Below, in pieces: positions 50,346 to 60,300 of a DNA stretch of 64,000 nt (the stretch's first letter is position 1; each line of letters starts with the position of its first letter). The notes under the pieces were generated by a model, which saw nothing but the letters and a program-made list of their open reading frames with translations, was not told where the DNA came from and searched no databases. The position numbers were made by a program, and so were the translations under genes. This stretch comes from Corynebacterium kalinowskii (GTDB lineage: Bacteria; Actinomycetota; Actinomycetes; Mycobacteriales; Mycobacteriaceae), in contig NZ_CP046452.1 in assembly GCF_009734385.1 (NCBI RefSeq), forward strand, positions 434,001 to 498,000, read 5' to 3'.

Positions 50346-50810
50346 ATGTCAACTAAATTGAGTGCGTGGGTAGAGTCGCCTCTAGGGCAGCTACTCGGCA
50401 TCGTGTCTCGATTTGGGTTGGCACTGGTGTGGTTGGTTTCCGGGTACCAGAAGATTGTGGATCCCATGGGCTTTCGGCAGTCGATCGAAGCCTATGAATT
50501 GTTTCCACCTGAACTGGTTTCGCTCATTGCAGTAGCGCTACCTCCGGTGGAGATCCTATTGGGTATCTTCCTTCTGGTGGGCTTGTTCATTGCCCCGGCG
50601 GCCGCGGTTTCGGCACTGATCATGGTGGGGTTCATCGTGGGGGTGTCCTCTGCGGCGGTGCGTGGCCTGGAAATTGACTGCGGGTGTTTCTCTGCCGGAG
50701 ACGGTGAACCCAGCTCCCTGGGGCTGGTGATCGTTCGCGATGTCGTATTCTTAGCGATGGCCGTATGGGCGGTAGTATTCCCATACCGAAGGTTCGCACT
50801 TCACCCCTAA
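50346..50810 (+). CDS. MauE/DoxX-like membrane protein with CxC motif
   Basis: 154 residues, four predicted helices (about 15-33, 58-78, 82-102, 125-145). GLALVWLVSGYQKIVDP resembles the MauE/DoxX first helix; GLEIDCGCFSAGD places Cys112 and Cys114 at the membrane face. MauE-like proteins work with thioredoxin-fold partners in periplasmic disulfide chemistry. The next gene encodes a DsbA-like protein, so a redox relay is inferred: this protein may pass electrons or re-oxidise it. Confidence 0.82.
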   Translation: MSTKLSAWVESPLGQLLGIVSRFGLALVWLVSGYQKIVDPMGFRQSIEAYELFPPELVSLIAVALPPVEILLGIFLLVGLFIAPAAAVSALIMVGFIVGVSSAAVRGLEIDCGCFSAGDGEPSSLGLVIVRDVVFLAMAVWAVVFPYRRFALHP

Positions 50811-50844
50811 CTGATGAAACGATTGAAGCAAAGGTGTAACACAC

Positions 50845-51567
50845 GTGAGTACCAAAATTAAGAGCCCCAACGAAAAGAGCAATGGTTTTCTGTGGGCATT
50901 GTTGGCAGTGCTGCTAATCGCGGCGGTGATCGTCGGCTACATCTTTATGAGCAACCAGGGCTCGAAGATTGATAAGGTCACCGAGGGAATCGAGAAAACC
51001 GATGTCACGTTCGACATGGCGATTAAGGACAATGCCTACCAGCTGAAGTCCAACAAGGCTACTGATTCAACTCCTCAGGTGGATTTGTACGAGGACTTCT
51101 CTTGCCCTCACTGCGCCGACCTAGCCATCGCTACCGACGCTGACATGCTGAAGGCTATCGACGCAGGCGAACTGGTGGTGAATGTCCGCACCCTCCACTT
51201 CCTAGACGGTGGCAAGACCGACGGACACTCCACCCGCGCCGGTGACGCTCTGATGATCGCAGCCCAGCAGGGTGACGCGAACCTCTACTGGAACTTCCGC
51301 GACATGCTGATGAAGAAGCAGGCAGACATCTACGCTAAGTGGAACATGCAGGACTTTGCTGATGCAGCTCGTCAGGTAGGTGCCTCCGAAGAAACCGCAA
51401 AGAAGATCGCTGAGTCTCCAGCCGATCACGCTGCCGCAGTAGCGATGTTCAAGGCCAATGAGGACAAGCTCAAGACGGAAACCGGCAAGGTCTCCTCGCC
51501 TCGCATCATCAAGGACGGCAAGGACATCGACGACCTGCAGAACTGGGTTGCCGAAGCCAAGAAGTAG
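50845..51567 (+). CDS. Membrane-anchored DsbA-like thioredoxin-fold protein
   Basis: 240 residues. One N-terminal helix (about 15-36) anchors it; the thioredoxin fold carries the active site CPHC at 87-90 in EDFSCPHCADLA and the late SPRIIKDGK cis-Pro region (S-P near 221-222). CPHC is the motif of oxidising DsbA, so it should form disulfides in secreted proteins. GTG start. It follows the MauE-like gene by 34 bp and ends at a clear terminator. Confidence 0.9.
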   Translation: MSTKIKSPNEKSNGFLWALLAVLLIAAVIVGYIFMSNQGSKIDKVTEGIEKTDVTFDMAIKDNAYQLKSNKATDSTPQVDLYEDFSCPHCADLAIATDADMLKAIDAGELVVNVRTLHFLDGGKTDGHSTRAGDALMIAAQQGDANLYWNFRDMLMKKQADIYAKWNMQDFADAARQVGASEETAKKIAESPADHAAAVAMFKANEDKLKTETGKVSSPRIIKDGKDIDDLQNWVAEAKK

Positions 51568-51584
51568 CCTGCTTTAAGAATCAC

Positions 51585-51617
51585 ACCCTCCGACGAGAGC
51601 TTTCGTTGGAGGGTTTT
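51585..51617. terminator. Terminator between the DsbA-like gene and the molybdate transporter
   Basis: ACCCTCCGACGA (51585-51596) pairs with TCGTTGGAGGGT (51603-51614), one G-U, then TTTG. Lies between convergent genes. Confidence 0.8.
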
Positions 51618-51645
51618 GTGTTCCAGCGGCATCCACCGAGGAAGA

Positions 51646-53436
51646 TTATCCACCCAGCTGCCAGGGCACCACGGTCACTTGCAGAGCTTTGATCTGCACC
51701 GCCACGGTATCTCCTGGCAGCAGGCGCAGCTCCGATGCCGACGTTGGGGTGATGTCAGCAAACATGGTTTGTTCCCCGGCTGCGAGTGCGATGCGAACGT
51801 AAGAACCATGATGGCTGGTCGAGCGAACAGTACTGGTCAGCGAAGTTCGCGCCGAGCTGTGCCCTGAGCCCAGCACCACCGAACGCGGCGAAAACAGTGC
51901 CGTTGCGAGCCTCCCCACCTGCATGGGCTGGGAGGCGATGCCAGAAATCGCCCCGATAGCGCTTTCAACCGTGACGACATCGGCCACCGCAGACACCACA
52001 CCCGTGAGTGCGCTGAGCCCCGCGAACTCAGCCAAATACTCAGTGGCTGGTTGCGCCAGGATGTCAACGGGGGAGCCGAAAGCACTGACCTGCCCCGATT
52101 CGATGACCAGTACTTGGTCGGCCAGCGTCGCTACGTCCACGGCGTCGTGTGTCACCATGATGACGGGTATGTCAGTGAGTCTGCGGCGAAGGACGTCGCG
52201 AAGCATGCCAGCTGCGGCGGGGTCGACGGCGGCTAGGGGCTCGTCGAGCAGCAGCACCTCGGGCGAGGCGGCGAGCGCACGAGCCAGCGCCACCCGAGCC
52301 GCCTGGCCACCGGAAATGTCGGCAGGGTAGCGGTCGGCGAGATCAGCGGCATGAACCGCTTCGAGTTCTTGCCGGGCGCGCGAGTTATCCCCGCACGCAA
52401 AGCGCACATTTTCCAGGACGCTGAGGTGCGGAAACAGCGCTGGATACTGGGTGAGCAGCACTGCGCGTCGCAGCTGCGCGGGCGAACCTAGCCCGGCCAG
52501 CGCACGCAACAAGGTGGTTTTGCCCGCCCCGTTCGGGCCAATCACCGCAGTCCAGCCGCGCACAGGGATCGTGCGCCCCGCCAGATCAAAGCTTTGCGAC
52601 GCCACCTTGTCCCCAGACACCGGCGCAGCAGCCCGTCGAGTTGGTAGGCGCAGGGGCAGACGGAAGCGGCGAATAAGCCGTGGCGTGGCCCCCGCTACCG
52701 CCACGAGAGCGACAGCCAGTCCCAACAAAATGGCTGCGAGAGCGAGAGCGAGATCGGGGTTCTCCTCGCGCTGCAAGTAAATTGCGAGGGGCATCGTGCG
52801 GGTCACACCGGGCAAGGAGCCAGCAAACGTCAACGTTGCTCCGAATTCCCCGAGCGCGCGGGCGAGCGCCAACGCGGTGCCGGAAAAAACGGCCGGTGCG
52901 ATGAGCGGTAAGACAACACGGAAGAGAATTTTTGTGCGCCCCGCCCCGAGCCCGCGAGCCGCTTCCAGGTAGCGCACATCCAGGCTCTTTAGCGCGGATT
53001 CGGCGCTGAGGACGAGGAAGGGTAATCCCACAAAGACCTGGGCCAGGACAACCGCGGACGTGGAGAACGCGAAGAAGTCTCCGAGAGCAGGGACCCACAT
53101 GCCGAGGGGGCTGCGACGGCCAAAGGCGGCGAGTAAGGCCAGGCCACCAACCACAGGCGGCATAGTCATGGGGACGATCACGATTGCGCGCAGTGGCGCT
53201 GCCCACTTCTTCAAGGAGACGAGGGCCAATGCCAGCGGAATGCCTAACACCACGATAATTGCTGTGGCCAGCAAGGAGCTGCGCAAGGACAGTGCCAAGG
53301 CCGCCGAGCCCTCCGCAGAGGTGATGAGCGCGGGGAGGGCGGGCCAATTGACGTCGGCAAGCAAGGCCAGCAGCGGGATGCCCAGGACGGCGAGCGCTAC
53401 AAGGGCGGGGAGATAGACCCAGCGTGGTGGGGTCAT
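51646..53436 (-). CDS. modBC: Molybdate ABC transporter, fused permease and ATPase (ModB-ModC)
   Basis: 596 residues. Residues 1-255 form a ModB-type permease of about six helices with the ATPase-contact loop YLEAARGLGAGRTKILFRVVLP. Residues about 285-480 form the ATPase: Walker A GPNGAGKTT, signature ISGGQAARVALARAL, Walker B VLLLDEPLAAVDP, switch His VTHDAVD. A TOBE-like domain ends it (about 510-596). In most bacteria these are two proteins. The frame is continuous with no stop or slip site needed. Its start overlaps the modA end by 4 bp. It imports molybdate for nitrate reductase; tungstate cannot be excluded. Confidence 0.9.
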   Translation of the reverse strand: MTPPRWVYLPALVALAVLGIPLLALLADVNWPALPALITSAEGSAALALSLRSSLLATAIIVVLGIPLALALVSLKKWAAPLRAIVIVPMTMPPVVGGLALLAAFGRRSPLGMWVPALGDFFAFSTSAVVLAQVFVGLPFLVLSAESALKSLDVRYLEAARGLGAGRTKILFRVVLPLIAPAVFSGTALALARALGEFGATLTFAGSLPGVTRTMPLAIYLQREENPDLALALAAILLGLAVALVAVAGATPRLIRRFRLPLRLPTRRAAAPVSGDKVASQSFDLAGRTIPVRGWTAVIGPNGAGKTTLLRALAGLGSPAQLRRAVLLTQYPALFPHLSVLENVRFACGDNSRARQELEAVHAADLADRYPADISGGQAARVALARALAASPEVLLLDEPLAAVDPAAAGMLRDVLRRRLTDIPVIMVTHDAVDVATLADQVLVIESGQVSAFGSPVDILAQPATEYLAEFAGLSALTGVVSAVADVVTVESAIGAISGIASQPMQVGRLATALFSPRSVVLGSGHSSARTSLTSTVRSTSHHGSYVRIALAAGEQTMFADITPTSASELRLLPGDTVAVQIKALQVTVVPWQLGG

Positions 53437-54134
53437 GGGGCACCGAATCCGAGCTCGGCGAGGCGAGCCTGGCCTTCGGGGCTGAGAACGTAATCAGTGA
53501 AGGGATTATCGCCGGTAAGGGTTGCGATCATGTACCGGTTCGGGTGCTGCTGCGCGCCGGGAATCTCGACCGCGTGCAGTCCCTGGGCATCCGTGCGGTA
53601 CACGACACCGGCATCTGCCTGACCGCTGCGGACCTTGCCCACCACGTCCGTGACCTTTTGTTCCTCGCTCACGGGCTTGAGCTGCCATGGGAATTGCTTG
53701 AACAGCTCGGCCGTTGCGGCGCCGCAGGGCACCTCTGGCGCGCACACGACGGTCTTGACCTGGTTCAGCTTTTCACTCACCTCATTGATCCCATGCGGAT
53801 TGTCCGGAGGGGTGACCAAGACCAAGGAATTCGAGGCGAATTCAGTGGCATTGAGCTGCATTTTATCCTGCGCCCGCGCCATGGACTTAGTGTCGGCAGT
53901 GGCCAAAACATCGGCAGGCGCACCGGCGATGACTTGATCCACGAGGTTCTGTGAGCCATCGGAGGAAAGAATGATGTCAAGGCCCGGATTCTGACGCTCC
54001 ACGTCCTCTTCCAGGATCCGGAAGCTACTGTGCAGACTGGCTGCGGCGAACACCGTGAGCGTGTTGTGCTTTGGTTGCGGAGTGCACGCAGCAGCGATGC
54101 ACGCGAGCGAGATGATGACCAGCAATTTTCTCAA
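53433..54134 (-). CDS. modA: Molybdate-binding lipoprotein ModA
   Basis: 233 residues from a TTG with AGGTGG 8 nt upstream. Lipoprotein signal with SLACIAAACTPQ, then LTVFAAASLHSSF, the conserved ModA opening, SSDGSQNLVDQV (oxyanion contact), GAPADVLATAD and VVYRTDA. It captures molybdate outside the membrane. The frame extends back to 54212, but that version lacks a signal peptide start. Overlaps modBC by 4 bp. Confidence 0.9.
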   Translation of the reverse strand: MRKLLVIISLACIAAACTPQPKHNTLTVFAAASLHSSFRILEEDVERQNPGLDIILSSDGSQNLVDQVIAGAPADVLATADTKSMARAQDKMQLNATEFASNSLVLVTPPDNPHGINEVSEKLNQVKTVVCAPEVPCGAATAELFKQFPWQLKPVSEEQKVTDVVGKVRSGQADAGVVYRTDAQGLHAVEIPGAQQHPNRYMIATLTGDNPFTDYVLSPEGQARLAELGFGAP

Positions 54135-54226
54135 CGGTATTCCACCTTTCCACCGCTCAACAGTACCCCGGAAAGCGCTGACGCTGGAGTGCCAATCCGC
54201 TACGTGGGACACCGCTGAGCGAAGAG

Positions 54227-54260
54227 AGCTGTCTCCCAGAAGATCCAGGAGACAGCTTTG
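54227..54260. terminator. Hairpin between narI and modA
   Basis: AGCTGTCTCC (54227-54236), 11-nt loop, GGAGACAGCT (54248-54257), TTT on the plus strand. Read on the minus strand it lies 20 bp past narI and may end the nar operon, though its T-run is weak there. Confidence 0.55.
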
Positions 54261-54279
54261 CGTGCATTACCAGGACACG

Positions 54280-55056
54280 TTATGCACCTTCGCCAGGAAT
54301 CTGACCGTCTGACCGGGTGTTCGTGGACACAGGCGTCCAACCCTTGTTACTAGGCAAAGTACTGGTACGTGGGGTTCGGGAGCGGTACACCACATATGGG
54401 CGGGTGGTGTACTGCAGTGGAGGCGTCATCGCATGTACCAGCCGAGTGAACGGCCACACCATGAACAACAAGAAGCCGGCCACAATGTGCAGCTTAAATG
54501 CCATCGGCACATCCGTCATGAGAGCTGGATCAGCATTGAAGCTAAACACACCGCGAAGCCAAGGTGAAATGGTTTCGCGGTAGTCATAACCGTGCGAGCC
54601 GCCGAGCACCTGGTGCTGCACTGTTGCAATCGTTCCGAGAACGATAGGCACCGCGAGCATCACATACATGATTTTGTCGGAGATTGTTGTCGCGCGGAAC
54701 ACAGACTTATCTGTGCGACGACGCCACAATAGGCCGATGAGTCCCAGGATCGTTGCAATCGCCGCAATTGTGCCCGGAATGGTGGCCACCCAGTGGTACA
54801 AGTGATCGCTAAGACCCACTGCACGAGTCCACGCTTTCGGGATTATCAGGCCGATAAAGTGGCCCACCGCTACAAACAAGATGCCGTAGTGGAACAGCGG
54901 GGAAGCGTAGCGGATCAGTTTGTTACCCAAGAACTGGGAGCTACGCGATGTCCAACTGTACTGGTCATTGCGGAATCGCCAAATGCTGCCAACCACCAAC
55001 ACGGCGACAGAAATCCAAGGAAAGACGACCCACAGGAAAGTTTCAAATGCACTCAT
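54280..55056 (-). CDS. narI: Respiratory nitrate reductase gamma subunit NarI
   Basis: 258 residues, five predicted helices. The four heme b ligands are present at His56 and His66 (PLFHYGILFVAVGHFIG) and His190 and His208 (FKLHIVAGF, TRLVHAMT). It oxidises menaquinol and passes electrons to NarH. A polar tail follows residue 225. It overlaps narJ by 4 bp and is last in narKGHJI. Confidence 0.95.
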   Translation of the reverse strand: MSAFETFLWVVFPWISVAVLVVGSIWRFRNDQYSWTSRSSQFLGNKLIRYASPLFHYGILFVAVGHFIGLIIPKAWTRAVGLSDHLYHWVATIPGTIAAIATILGLIGLLWRRRTDKSVFRATTISDKIMYVMLAVPIVLGTIATVQHQVLGGSHGYDYRETISPWLRGVFSFNADPALMTDVPMAFKLHIVAGFLLFMVWPFTRLVHAMTPPLQYTTRPYVVYRSRTPRTSTLPSNKGWTPVSTNTRSDGQIPGEGA

Positions 55057-55739
55057 GATCGAGCCTCCGGTTCACTCGTGGGAAAGGGAAGAGATTGGCC
55101 GACCATTTCCGTAGGTGGGCCAGCGGTAACTAGGGACAGATAGCGTTCGCGAGTCGTCTCATCGAGCTCGGGTAGCGTAGCGGTCAGAGCATCGATGAGG
55201 TGCGCATATGGGCTCTTCCGAGCATGCAATGCCGTGCGCAAGACCTCAATCCCATCGCGGTGGGTAGCCAGCACCTGGGCTGCGATTGACTCGTTCTCCT
55301 GCGCAGCCGCCTCCAAAACCACACACAGGTGATCTGGGAGTTCGTCTCGCGACTGCTCGAAACCGCAGGCAGCAAGCATTTCCTTGAAGCTAATCAATGC
55401 CGCGCCACGCTGACGTGTATCGCCCGTTGCGTAATAGGACAGATAAAGGCTGCACCTGCGCCGCTGATCGAAGGTGTCTACGTAATGCGTCTGCAATTCA
55501 CGAAGCGTATGCGATCGAGTGAAGTCGACGAAAGTCCTCAGCGACTCAGCCACTTCCGCGGGAAGAACCGACACATTCTCCTCAACAGCATCCAGCCGGG
55601 TGAAAAAATCATCGTCCGGATAATCCAACAACACCGCGCAACTCATCCACAAGATGCGGCTCTGCTGCTCGTTCACGTTGACGGCGGGAGGGGCGTCGAC
55701 AAGCGACGTGCGCTTATTACCTAAGAAGTTGACAACCAT
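55053..55739 (-). CDS. narJ: Nitrate reductase chaperone NarJ
   Basis: 228 residues, all-helical TorD/NarJ fold: LLDYPDDDFFTRLD near 37-50, THYVDTFDQRRRCSLYLSYY (in part) is the family signature, and ELPDHLCVVLEAA. NarJ inserts the molybdenum cofactor into NarG and is not part of the final enzyme. Starts 2 bp past the narH stop. Confidence 0.95.
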   Translation of the reverse strand: MVVNFLGNKRTSLVDAPPAVNVNEQQSRILWMSCAVLLDYPDDDFFTRLDAVEENVSVLPAEVAESLRTFVDFTRSHTLRELQTHYVDTFDQRRRCSLYLSYYATGDTRQRGAALISFKEMLAACGFEQSRDELPDHLCVVLEAAAQENESIAAQVLATHRDGIEVLRTALHARKSPYAHLIDALTATLPELDETTRERYLSLVTAGPPTEMVGQSLPFPTSEPEARS

Positions 55740-55741
55740 GG

Positions 55742-57322
55742 CTAATTCCTTGGGAACATCGAGTCGGGGCGAGAGCCTGGCGCCCAGCTAGCAAGCGGGA
55801 CAGTGCCGGATCCAGCCGCCACTTCCTCTGGTGCAACACCATGGAACTGCGCTGCGAAGTCCGCGCCATTGCCCACGTAGTCCTCAACGGCGCAACCCAT
55901 CGCCGCGATGCCCGCAGGGGTCTCGGTGTGGGCGGTCGGGATCACGTAGCGGTCGTCGTACTTCGCGATAGCCAGCAGCTTGTACATTTCTTTCAACTGC
56001 TCACCAGTCAGGCCGACAGCCTCGGCGATCTCCGGCGATGGCTCACGACCTGTGCGGATCTCGCGCATGTGGGTGCGCATCGCGGCAAGGCGACGCAGCA
56101 CCTTTTCAACGACAGCTGTGTCGCCAGCGGTAAAGAGTGAAGCCATGTATTCGAGTGGAATGCGCATGGTGGAAATAGCGGTGTAGAGGATGCGGTGATT
56201 TTCGCCGTCATTGCCAGACGCGGTGACCGCATCGACCACTGGGGATAGTGGTGGGATGTACCAGACCATCGGAAGGGTGCGGTATTCCGGGTGCAGCGGC
56301 AGCGCCAGCTTGTACTCTGCAATCAGTTTCCACACTGGGGACTGCTGCGCGGCTTCGATCCAGGACTCCGGGATACCCTCGCGCCGGGCCCCCTCAATGA
56401 CAGCTGGGTCGTGTGGATCCAGCATGATGTCGCATTGGGCTTCGTAGAGATCCTGCTCGTTTTTGGTAGCTGCAGCCTCGCCCACGCGGTCAGCGTCGTA
56501 GAAAATCACGCCGAGGTAGCGCAGCCGACCCACACAGGTCTCCGAACAGATCGTCGGTTCACCCACTTCGAGGCGTGGGTAGCACAAGGTGCACTTCTCG
56601 GCCTTGCCTGAAGCATGGTTGAAGTAGACCTTCTTGTACGGGCATCCAGAGACACACATGCGCCAGCCACGGCACGCGTCCTGGTCCACAAGCACGATGC
56701 CGTCCTCCACGCGTTTATACATGGCACCCGACGGGCACGAAGAAACGCAGGTTGGGTTCAGGCAGTGTTCGCAAATGCGAGGCAGGTAGAACATGAATGC
56801 GTTTTCGATGTCCGTCTTGACCTGCTCGTTCATCTTCTGCAGGACGGGATCCTCATGCATTGTTTCCAGCGAACCGCCGAGATCATCGTCCCAGTTGGAT
56901 GACCACTTGATGGTGTCCATCGGCTTGCCGGACAGCTGTGAGACCGGGCGGGCTGTTGGTACGTGTTTGGCTCCCGCCGGGGTGGATAGTAGCTTGTCGT
57001 ACTCGTATGACCACGGCTCGTAGTAGTCATCCAAATCCGGCATATCCGGGTTGGCGAAGATGGTAGCCAACTTCTTCAGACGGCCGCCGGAGCGTGGCTT
57101 GAGTTTTCCGGATGATGTGCGGACCCAGCCGCCCTTGTATTTGTCCTGGTCTTCCCACTGCTTCGGGTAGCCGACACCCGGGCGGGTTTCGACGTTGTTA
57201 AACCAGACGTACTCGGTGCCACCACGGTTGGTCCAGGCCTGTTTGCAGGTGACCGAGCAGGTGTGGCAGCCGATGCACTTGTCTAGGTTCATGACCATGG
57301 AGATTTGTGCCATGACCTTCAT
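55742..57322 (-). CDS. narH: Nitrate reductase beta subunit NarH
   Basis: 526 residues. Four Cys groups for three 4Fe-4S and one 3Fe-4S cluster: DKCIGCHTCSVTCK near 14-27, ICEHCLNPTCVSSCP, ACRGWRMCVSGCPYKK (with the Trp that marks the 3Fe-4S site) and EKCTLCYPR with ICSETCVGR. It carries electrons from NarI to NarG on the cytosolic side. The start shares one base with the narG stop (TGATG); AGGAGG is 10 nt upstream. Confidence 0.97.
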   Translation of the reverse strand: MKVMAQISMVMNLDKCIGCHTCSVTCKQAWTNRGGTEYVWFNNVETRPGVGYPKQWEDQDKYKGGWVRTSSGKLKPRSGGRLKKLATIFANPDMPDLDDYYEPWSYEYDKLLSTPAGAKHVPTARPVSQLSGKPMDTIKWSSNWDDDLGGSLETMHEDPVLQKMNEQVKTDIENAFMFYLPRICEHCLNPTCVSSCPSGAMYKRVEDGIVLVDQDACRGWRMCVSGCPYKKVYFNHASGKAEKCTLCYPRLEVGEPTICSETCVGRLRYLGVIFYDADRVGEAAATKNEQDLYEAQCDIMLDPHDPAVIEGARREGIPESWIEAAQQSPVWKLIAEYKLALPLHPEYRTLPMVWYIPPLSPVVDAVTASGNDGENHRILYTAISTMRIPLEYMASLFTAGDTAVVEKVLRRLAAMRTHMREIRTGREPSPEIAEAVGLTGEQLKEMYKLLAIAKYDDRYVIPTAHTETPAGIAAMGCAVEDYVGNGADFAAQFHGVAPEEVAAGSGTVPLASWAPGSRPDSMFPRN

Positions 57323-60300
57323 CAGTATTCAACCTCCTGGGAGCGGCGACGCAGAATCGTTACTTCGTCGCGCTGGTTGCCGGTAGGGCCGGTGTAGTTA
57401 AACGCGTATGCGTGCTGGGCGTAGCCACCAATCAAATGAGATGGCTTGATCAGGATGCGGGTGAGGGCGTTGTGGATTCCGCCGCGTTTGCCCGTGGTTT
57501 CCGCCACTGGAACGCCAACGGTCCGTTCCTGCGCATGGTGCATGTAGACAGTGCCTTCCGGCATGCGGTGCGAGACCACGGCGCGGGCGGCGATGACGCC
57601 GTTTCGGTTGTAGCCTTCCACCCAGTCGTTGTCCTTCACCCCGATCTTCGCTGCGTCAGCTGGGGACATCCAAACGGTTTGGCCGCCACGGGACAGCGCC
57701 AGCATGTGCAGGTTGTCGAAGTACTGCGAGTGGATCGCCCACTTGTTGTGTGGTGTGAGGTAGCGCACCGCGACTTCTGCGATACCGTTGTGGTTAGTGC
57801 TGGTGGCACCAATCGCTGACTCGCCGTACAGGTGATGGAGGTCAAGCGGTGGTCGGAAAACCGGCAATGCCTCTCCGATGTCGCGCATCCAGTCGTGATC
57901 CAGGTAGTAGTGCTGTCTACCAGTCAGGGTGTGGAATGGCTTGGAGCGCTCGATATTGATGACGAAGGCGTTGTAGCGGCGTCCGCCATGCTCGCTGCCC
58001 GACCATTCCGGCGAGGTGATCACTGGAGTCGGGCGGGAGGAGACATCGACGAAGGTGACCCGCTTTCCAGCTTCTTCCTCAGACAGGTCCGCCAGTTTGG
58101 TGCCGGTGCGCTTTTCGACGTCCTTGAACCCCTCCGTGGCAAGGCGGCCATTCGTGGTACCTGACAGGCGCAGCACCATTTCCACTGCTTTGACGTCGGT
58201 GTTGATGAGCACACGTCCGGCCTTATCAACACCGTTAATCTCTTTGAGCTCGGCGATCTCTCGCGTCGGATCGAACTTCACCCCCTTGGTCATAAGGCCG
58301 ACCTTTTCTGGGAGCGGGCCGATGGAATTAAACTTGTCGATCACCGTGGCGTAGTCACGCTCGAATGGAATGATCTTTGGCATGGTCACGCCCGGAATCT
58401 TCGGGGTTTCTTCCCACGGAGTAACGCTGCCTTGTGGGGTGGACATGGCCTCTGGGGTGTCATGGTTCAGTGGTGCAGTGATGACATCCGTTTGGGTGCC
58501 CAGGTGAGTCTTGGCCAGTTGGCTGAAGCGCTCGGCCAAGCTCTGGAACATTTGGAAGTCGCTGCGTGCTTCCCATGGTGGGTTGATGGCGGCGTTGAAG
58601 GCATGCACGTAAGGGTGCATATCGGTGGAGGAAATGTCGTTCTTCTCGTACCACGTTGCCGCTGGGAAGATAATATCCGAGTGCAACGTGGTGGAAGTGT
58701 TGCGGAAGTCCGCAGTAAACATCAGGTCCACCTTGCCCACAGCGGCTTCTTCGCGCCAGACCATCTCCTTCGGACGGCGTTCCGCTGGAACTTCTTCGCC
58801 CTGCACCGAGTTGTCACAGCCGAGCATGTGACGGTAGAAATACTCGGCGCCTTTGGCGGAAGATCCCAGGAGGTTGGTGCGCCAGTTGGCGATGACGCGT
58901 GGGAAGTTCTCCGGTGCGGAAGGGTCTTCTACAGCGAATTTCAGTTCGCCACTTTCGATCTGCTCGACAACGTATTCTTTGATGTCCTTGCCCTCTGCTT
59001 TAGCTTCCTCGGCGATCAGCAGCGGGTTGCGGTTGAAGGCCGGGTAGGACGGCATCCAACCGCGCCGGGAGGCTTCCACCAGGGTGTCGGCGGTGGTTTT
59101 ACCGTCGAAGGAGCCTTGGGAGAGGGGGGAGCTGATGCGGTTGGCTTCAGTGCCGTCGTAACGCCACTGTTCGGTGGTGAGGTACCAAAAACCGGTGGAG
59201 ATCATGTGGCGTGGTGGGCGTACCCAGTCAAGGGCGAAAGCGAACTGCTGCCAGCCGGTGATAGGGCGCACCTTTTCCTGTCCGACGTAGTGGGCCCAGC
59301 CGCCACCATTGACGCCCTGGCAGCCGGTCATGGTGGTGAGGGCGAGGAAGGTGCGGTAGATCGTGTCGGAGTGGTAGAAGTGGTTCGTTCCGGCGCCCAT
59401 GACGATCATGGAGCGGCCCTCGGTATCGATCGCATTTTGCGCGAATTCGCGGCCGATGCGGATTGCTGCATTCGCAGGAACGCCGGTGTGCTCTTCCTGC
59501 CAGCCCGGGGTCCCCGGGGTGGAAACATCGGTGTAGTCCGCCGGCCATTCGCCAGGCAGTCCCTCGCGGGCCACGGCGTAGCGGGCAAGCAGCACGTCGA
59601 AGACGGTGGTGACCAGGTGCTCGCCGACGCGTCGACAAGGCACGCCGCGCTTGACGACGCCCGCGCCCACCGGACCCGGGTTGTTCTTATCTGCGGGGAG
59701 ATCGAAGCGCGGCAAAGCGATCTCGACGTTTTCGTCCTGCATGCCGTAGACGGACATGACTGGATCCACTCCGTCGAGGTTGAGGTTCCACTTGCCGACG
59801 CCCTGCTCGCCGTAGCGGTCCGCGAGGGTGCCGCCAGGATCCTTGATGGAGCCGTCGGCCTCCATGACGAGTGGTCGGAACTCGGCGTTTTCGGATGCCT
59901 GCAGGTCGCTGCCAACTTCGGCAGCGGTGAGGAACTTGCCTGGCACCCACTGGCCGTCCACCTGATCGAGCTTGATCAAGAATGGGGAGTCAGTGAAGCG
60001 CTTCATGTACTCCATGAAGCGAGGGGTCTGCTGCTCGACGTGGAATTCCTTGAGGATTACGTGCCCCATGGCCAGCGCGAGAGCGCCGTCGGTACCTGGG
60101 TGGATGCGCAGCCATTCGTCGGCGAACTTGGTGTTGTCCGCATAGTCAGGCGAGACAGCGACGACCTTCTGGCCGTGGTAGCGGGCCTCCGTCATGAAGT
60201 GGGCATCCGGGGTACGGGTCAACGGGATGTTCGAGCCCCACATGATCAGGTAGTCGGAGTTGAACCAGTCGGCCGATTCGGGCACGTCAGTTTGGTCGCC

